In this document: positions 60,967 through 64,000 of the stretch, piece after piece
How the letters are laid out: every line of letters starts with the position of its first letter
Position numbering within the stretch: position 1 is the first letter of the stretch
Notes under the pieces: model-generated
Database searches by the model: none
Told to the model about the DNA's origin: nothing
What the model saw: the letters and a program-made list of their open reading frames with translations, nothing else
Assembly: GCF_030403745.1 (NCBI RefSeq)
Contig: NZ_JAQMWP010000001.1
Location: 806,001 to 870,000, forward strand
Direction of reading: 5' to 3'
DNA: 64,000 bases
Source: Streptomyces sp. S.PB5
GTDB lineage: Bacteria; Actinomycetota; Actinomycetes; Streptomycetales; Streptomycetaceae
Translations under genes and position numbers: made by a program

Positions 60967-62030
60967 CAGAACGTTCTCCGCGGCTGAGCAGGCTGCGCCG
61001 GGTCGTGCCCGAGGGACGCGCGACCCGGCCCGTGGAGGCCCGCGGCGCCAGACCGCGCCGCCGGGGCGCCCAGCCCAAGGTCGTCGCCCTGGGCGGCGGC
61101 ATGGGCCTGTCCGCCTCGCTCGCCGCACTGCGCCGGATCACCGGCGACCTCACCGCCGTCGTCACCGTGGCCGACGACGGCGGCTCCAGCGGGCGGCTCC
61201 GTGACGAGCTGGGCGTCCTGCCGCCCGGCGATCTGCGCAAGGCGCTGGCCGCGCTGTGCGGGGACGACGACTGGGGCCAGACCTGGGCCCGGGTCATCCA
61301 GCACCGCTTCCACTCCAAGGGCGACCTGCACGAGCACGCGGTCGGCAATCTGCTGATCGTCGCCCTGTGGGAGCAGCTCGGCGACCATGTCCAGGCTCTC
61401 GACCTGGTCGGCAAGCTGCTCGGCGCGCACGGGCGCGTGCTGCCCATGTCCGCCGTACCCCTGGAGCTGCAGGCCCTGGTCAAGGGGCACGACCCGGACC
61501 GGCCCGACGACGTGGACACCGTGCGCGGACAGGCGACCGTCGCCCTCACCCCGGGCGAGGTGCAGTCCGTGCACGTCGTGCCGCACGACCCGCCCGCCGT
61601 TCCCGAGGCGGTCGCCGCCGTCCTCGATGCGGACTGGGTGGTGCTCGGCCCCGGCTCCTGGTTCTCCTCGGTCATCCCGCATCTGCTGGTGCCCGAGCTC
61701 CTGGACGCCCTCATCCAGACGAAGGCGCGCCGGGTACTCTCCCTGAACCTCGCCCCGCAGCCCGGAGAAACCGAAGGCTTCTCCCCGCAGCGTCATTTGG
61801 AGGTTTTGGGACGACACGCCCCTAAACTCGCCCTGGACGTGGTGCTGGCCGACCAGGCCGCCGTGCCCGACCGCGACTCGCTGACCGACGCCGCCAAGAG
61901 GTTCGGCGCCGCGGTCGAGCTGGCGCCGGTGGCCCGGCCCGACGGAACACCGAGGCACGACCCGGAGCTGTTGGCCGCCGCGTACGACCGTATTTTTCGG
62001 ATGCATGGAAGGATCGGCCCATGGCGATGA
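60963..62030 (+). CDS. yvcK: YvcK/CofD-like protein (gluconeogenesis factor family)
   Basis: The 355-residue protein has an Arg-rich N-terminus and a conserved core: [66 protein letters not shown] and [21 protein letters not shown]. YvcK proteins bind UDP-sugars and affect cell-envelope metabolism. The start ATG 60963 overlaps the rapZ stop and its end overlaps whiA by 10 bases, keeping the conserved rapZ-yvcK-whiA block. Confidence 0.93.
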   Translation: MTERSPRLSRLRRVVPEGRATRPVEARGARPRRRGAQPKVVALGGGMGLSASLAALRRITGDLTAVVTVADDGGSSGRLRDELGVLPPGDLRKALAALCGDDDWGQTWARVIQHRFHSKGDLHEHAVGNLLIVALWEQLGDHVQALDLVGKLLGAHGRVLPMSAVPLELQALVKGHDPDRPDDVDTVRGQATVALTPGEVQSVHVVPHDPPAVPEAVAAVLDADWVVLGPGSWFSSVIPHLLVPELLDALIQTKARRVLSLNLAPQPGETEGFSPQRHLEVLGRHAPKLALDVVLADQAAVPDRDSLTDAAKRFGAAVELAPVARPDGTPRHDPELLAAAYDRIFRMHGRIGPWR

Positions 62031-63010
62031 CGGCAGCGGTGAAGGACGAGATCTCCCGGCTCCCCGTCACCCGGACCTGCTGCAGAAAGGCGGAGGTCTC
62101 CGCCATCCTGCGGTTCGCCGGCGGCCTTCACCTGGTGAGCGGGCGCATCGTGATCGAGGCGGAGCTGGACACCGCGATGGCGGCCCGGCGGCTCAAGCGG
62201 GACATCCTGGAGATCTTCGGCCACAGCTCGGAGCTGATCGTGATGGCACCGGGCGGACTGCGCCGCGGTTCGCGTTACGTGGTGCGCGTGGTCGCCGGCG
62301 GTGACCAGCTGGCCCGGCAGACCGGACTGGTGGACGGACGGGGCCGCCCGATCCGGGGGCTGCCCCCGCAGGTCGTCTCCGGGGCCACCTGTGACGCGGA
62401 GGCCGCCTGGCGCGGGGCCTTCCTGGCGCACGGCTCGCTGACCGAGCCCGGCCGTTCCTCCTCCCTGGAGGTGACCTGTCCGGGTCCGGAAGCCGCGCTC
62501 GCCCTGGTCGGCGCCGCCCGCCGGCTCTCCATCGCCGCGAAGGCCCGTGAGGTCCGCGGGGTGGACCGGGTGGTGGTCCGCGACGGCGACGCGATCGGCG
62601 CGCTGCTCACCCGGCTCGGCGCCCATGAGTCGGTGCTGGCCTGGGAGGAGCGCAGGATGCGCCGCGAGGTCCGCGCGACGGCGAACCGTCTCGCCAACTT
62701 CGACGACGCCAACCTGCGCCGCTCGGCTCGCGCGGCCGTCGCCGCCGGAGCCCGGGTGCAGCGCGCCCTGGAGATCCTCGCCGACGACGTGCCCGAGCAC
62801 CTCGCCGCCGCCGGCCGGCTGCGCATGGATCACAAGCAGGCCTCCCTGGAGGAGCTGGGCGCGCTCGCCGACCCGCCGCTGACCAAGGACGCCGTGGCCG
62901 GCCGTATCCGTCGGCTGCTGGCGATGGCCGACAAGCGGGCCCAGGATCTCGGCATCCCGGGCACCGAGTCCAGCATCACCGAGGAGATGGCCGACAACCT
63001 CGTGGGCTGA
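62021..63010 (+). CDS. whiA: Sporulation regulator WhiA
   Basis: The 329-residue protein matches WhiA in Gram-positive bacteria. An N-terminal LAGLIDADG-endonuclease-like domain ([23 protein letters not shown], then [18 protein letters not shown]) is followed by a C-terminal HTH domain ([48 protein letters not shown]). In Streptomyces it works with WhiB to start sporulation septation and represses vegetative growth genes. ATG 62021 and 62027 are both possible. It ends the operon just before a large hairpin; a developmental promoter inside yvcK is known in relatives but is not identified here. Confidence 0.97.
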   Translation: MAMTAAVKDEISRLPVTRTCCRKAEVSAILRFAGGLHLVSGRIVIEAELDTAMAARRLKRDILEIFGHSSELIVMAPGGLRRGSRYVVRVVAGGDQLARQTGLVDGRGRPIRGLPPQVVSGATCDAEAAWRGAFLAHGSLTEPGRSSSLEVTCPGPEAALALVGAARRLSIAAKAREVRGVDRVVVRDGDAIGALLTRLGAHESVLAWEERRMRREVRATANRLANFDDANLRRSARAAVAAGARVQRALEILADDVPEHLAAAGRLRMDHKQASLEELGALADPPLTKDAVAGRIRRLLAMADKRAQDLGIPGTESSITEEMADNLVG

Positions 63011-63035
63011 AAAGCCTGGTTGACGAACCGTCACC

Positions 63036-63076
63036 ACGCCGGTGCCGATGCTCCATCGGAGTGTCGGTACCGGCGT
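63036..63076 (+). terminator. Hairpin terminator after whiA
   Basis: ACGCCGGTGCCGA and TCGGTACCGGCGT form a 13-bp stem with one wobble, capped by an inner CTCC-ATC-GGAG stem. The structure begins 26 bases after the whiA stop and closes the uvrC-rapZ-yvcK-whiA block. Confidence 0.85.
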
Positions 63077-63169
63077 CGGTCTGTGTTTGGGGCCCCCTTG
63101 ACTGGATCATGAACTGTCATGAGCCTGGCATGTGTTCGCTGCTGTGGCGGACAAACGCAAGGGGGGCAC

Positions 63170-64000
63170 ATGAGACGAAGAGCGAGACCGATCCTCGCCG
63201 TTGGTGCACTTCTCCTGGGCGGCGCGGGCCTCGCGCCCATCGCCCAGGCCGCGGAGAGCGCGGCCTCTCCCGAACCCGACGAGATCAAGGTCTTCCGCGC
63301 CGAGGTCACCAACAAGCAGGTACCCCTGCTGCTGGCGGCCGGCCAGGACGGCCATGAACTGAGCGAGCAGGTACCCGCCAAGGGCACCGCGACGGTCGAG
63401 GTCTACCTCACCGACAAACAGGCCGACAAGCTGGAGAAACAGGGCGTCGAGCTTACTGAGCACACCCTCTCCGCCAAGGCCGAGGCCCGGGTCGACGCCG
63501 CCGCCGACGGGGTGTTCCGCCCGTACAGCGGGGCCGGCAACATCAAGGAGGAGATCCTCCGCACCGGCCGGCAGAACCCGGGCCTCACCAAGGTCGTGTC
63601 CATCGGGAAGACGGTCAACGGCCAGGACATCCTCGCGCTCAAACTGACCAAGAACGCGAAGAAGACCAAGGACGGCGCCAAACCCTCGGTCCTCTATCTG
63701 TCCAACCAGCACGCGCGCGAGTGGATCACGCCGGAGATGACCAGGCGACTGCTCCACCACTACGTCGACAACTACAGGACCGACAAGCGCATCAAGAAGA
63801 TCGTCGACTCCACCGAGCTGTGGTTCGTCATCTCGGCCAACCCCGACGGCTACGACCACACCTTCCGGAGCGACGACACCCGTCTGTGGCGCAAGAACCT
63901 GCGCGACAACAACGGCGACGGGAGCATCGCCGTCGGTGACGGTGTCGACCTCAACCGCAACTTCTCCTACAAGTGGGGCTACGACAACGAGGGTTCGTCG
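63170..64000 (+). CDS. Secreted zinc carboxypeptidase (M14), cut by the window end
   Basis: The visible 277 residues contain a signal peptide (MRRRARPILAVGALLLGGAG to AQA), a propeptide-like region (EVYLTDKQADKLEKQGVELTEHTL) and the start of an M14 domain. Zinc-binding HxxE appears in LYLSNQHAREWITPEMT, and substrate-binding residues are in DLNRNFSYKWGYDNEGSS. It should trim C-terminal amino acids from extracellular peptides. The ribosome site GGGGGG precedes ATG 63170. The remainder, including the third zinc His and the catalytic Glu, lies beyond the window. Confidence 0.9.
   Translation, partial: MRRRARPILAVGALLLGGAGLAPIAQAAESAASPEPDEIKVFRAEVTNKQVPLLLAAGQDGHELSEQVPAKGTATVEVYLTDKQADKLEKQGVELTEHTLSAKAEARVDAAADGVFRPYSGAGNIKEEILRTGRQNPGLTKVVSIGKTVNGQDILALKLTKNAKKTKDGAKPSVLYLSNQHAREWITPEMTRRLLHHYVDNYRTDKRIKKIVDSTELWFVISANPDGYDHTFRSDDTRLWRKNLRDNNGDGSIAVGDGVDLNRNFSYKWGYDNEGSS

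Noticed and set aside
1..64000. tRNA, rRNA or insertion sequence
   Set aside because: No tRNA-like cloverleaf, rRNA sequence or transposase motif was seen on either strand by reading; a dedicated scan was not possible.

Overview
The window is a chromosomal segment of a high-GC actinomycete, almost certainly a Streptomyces. The evidence is GC-rich third codon positions throughout, the sporulation regulator gene whiA at the end of the conserved uvrC-rapZ-yvcK-whiA run, a WhiJ/AbaA-like trio (XRE regulator, DUF397 protein, anti-sigma-like ATPase), a mycothiol-dependent-enzyme-type protein, and very rare TTA (bldA) codons. Assignments were made by reading translated sequence and motifs; no database search was run.

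Layout. 1-4.5 kb: amidohydrolase, DUF899 protein, small protein, ABC exporter. 4.7-7.5 kb: divergent WhiJ/AbaA-like cluster. 7.6-11.7 kb: tyrosine phosphatase, membrane protein and a translationally coupled PEP/pyruvate-dikinase-like enzyme. 12-16.3 kb: MocR regulator divergent from an AhpD-like protein, a GltD-like oxidoreductase without a GltB partner, and a small membrane protein. 16.5-22.8 kb: DUF2293 protein, NmrA-like reductase divergent from an HxlR regulator, uridine-kinase-like protein, PPOX protein, CBS protein, CorA, methyltransferase. 23-28.7 kb: pseudouridine catabolism pair, VOC protein, formaldehyde dehydrogenase, O6-alkylguanine repair protein, secreted glycerophosphodiesterase. 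29-37.8 kb: MHYT protein, uvrB, terD plus a TerD/FtsK-like fusion, a manganese-riboswitch-controlled terC, a small protein and a cation/H+ antiporter. 37.8-45.8 kb: MHS transporter, S66 peptidase, aroQ, a polar amino-acid ABC operon, a metallo-hydrolase and an MDMPI-family protein. 46-52.9 kb: uvrA, sugar kinase with LacI regulator, HTH regulator, lone receiver. 53-57.8 kb: shortened sugar-binding lipoprotein, large sensor kinase, LuxR-type response regulator. 57.9-64 kb: uvrC-rapZ-yvcK-whiA and a zinc carboxypeptidase cut by the window edge.

The strongest theme is DNA damage. uvrA, uvrB, uvrC, the ogt-type gene and terD are each preceded by a match to the RecA-independent damage promoter (TTGTCRGTG-N8-TAnnnT, the PafBC-type motif). 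In ogt, uvrB and uvrC the ATG lies exactly 7 nt after the -10 box, which predicts leaderless mRNAs. The match in front of terD suggests that a TerD protein and a TerD-domain protein with a degenerate FtsK-like ATPase belong to the same damage response. Next to them terC carries a yybP-ykoY-type riboswitch whose P1 strand can alternatively pair with the Shine-Dalgarno sequence.

A second theme is repeat-driven gene change. A 38-bp near-palindrome lies in the same frame inside two unrelated regulators, and one copy brings a TTA codon. The 3' end of the phosphatase gene is tandemly triplicated. The AbaA-like ATPase and a PfkB kinase carry repeat-built tails. A 12-bp palindrome, CACGCGCGCGTG, occurs eight times. 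Several intergenic regions consist of 27-36 bp tandem repeats.
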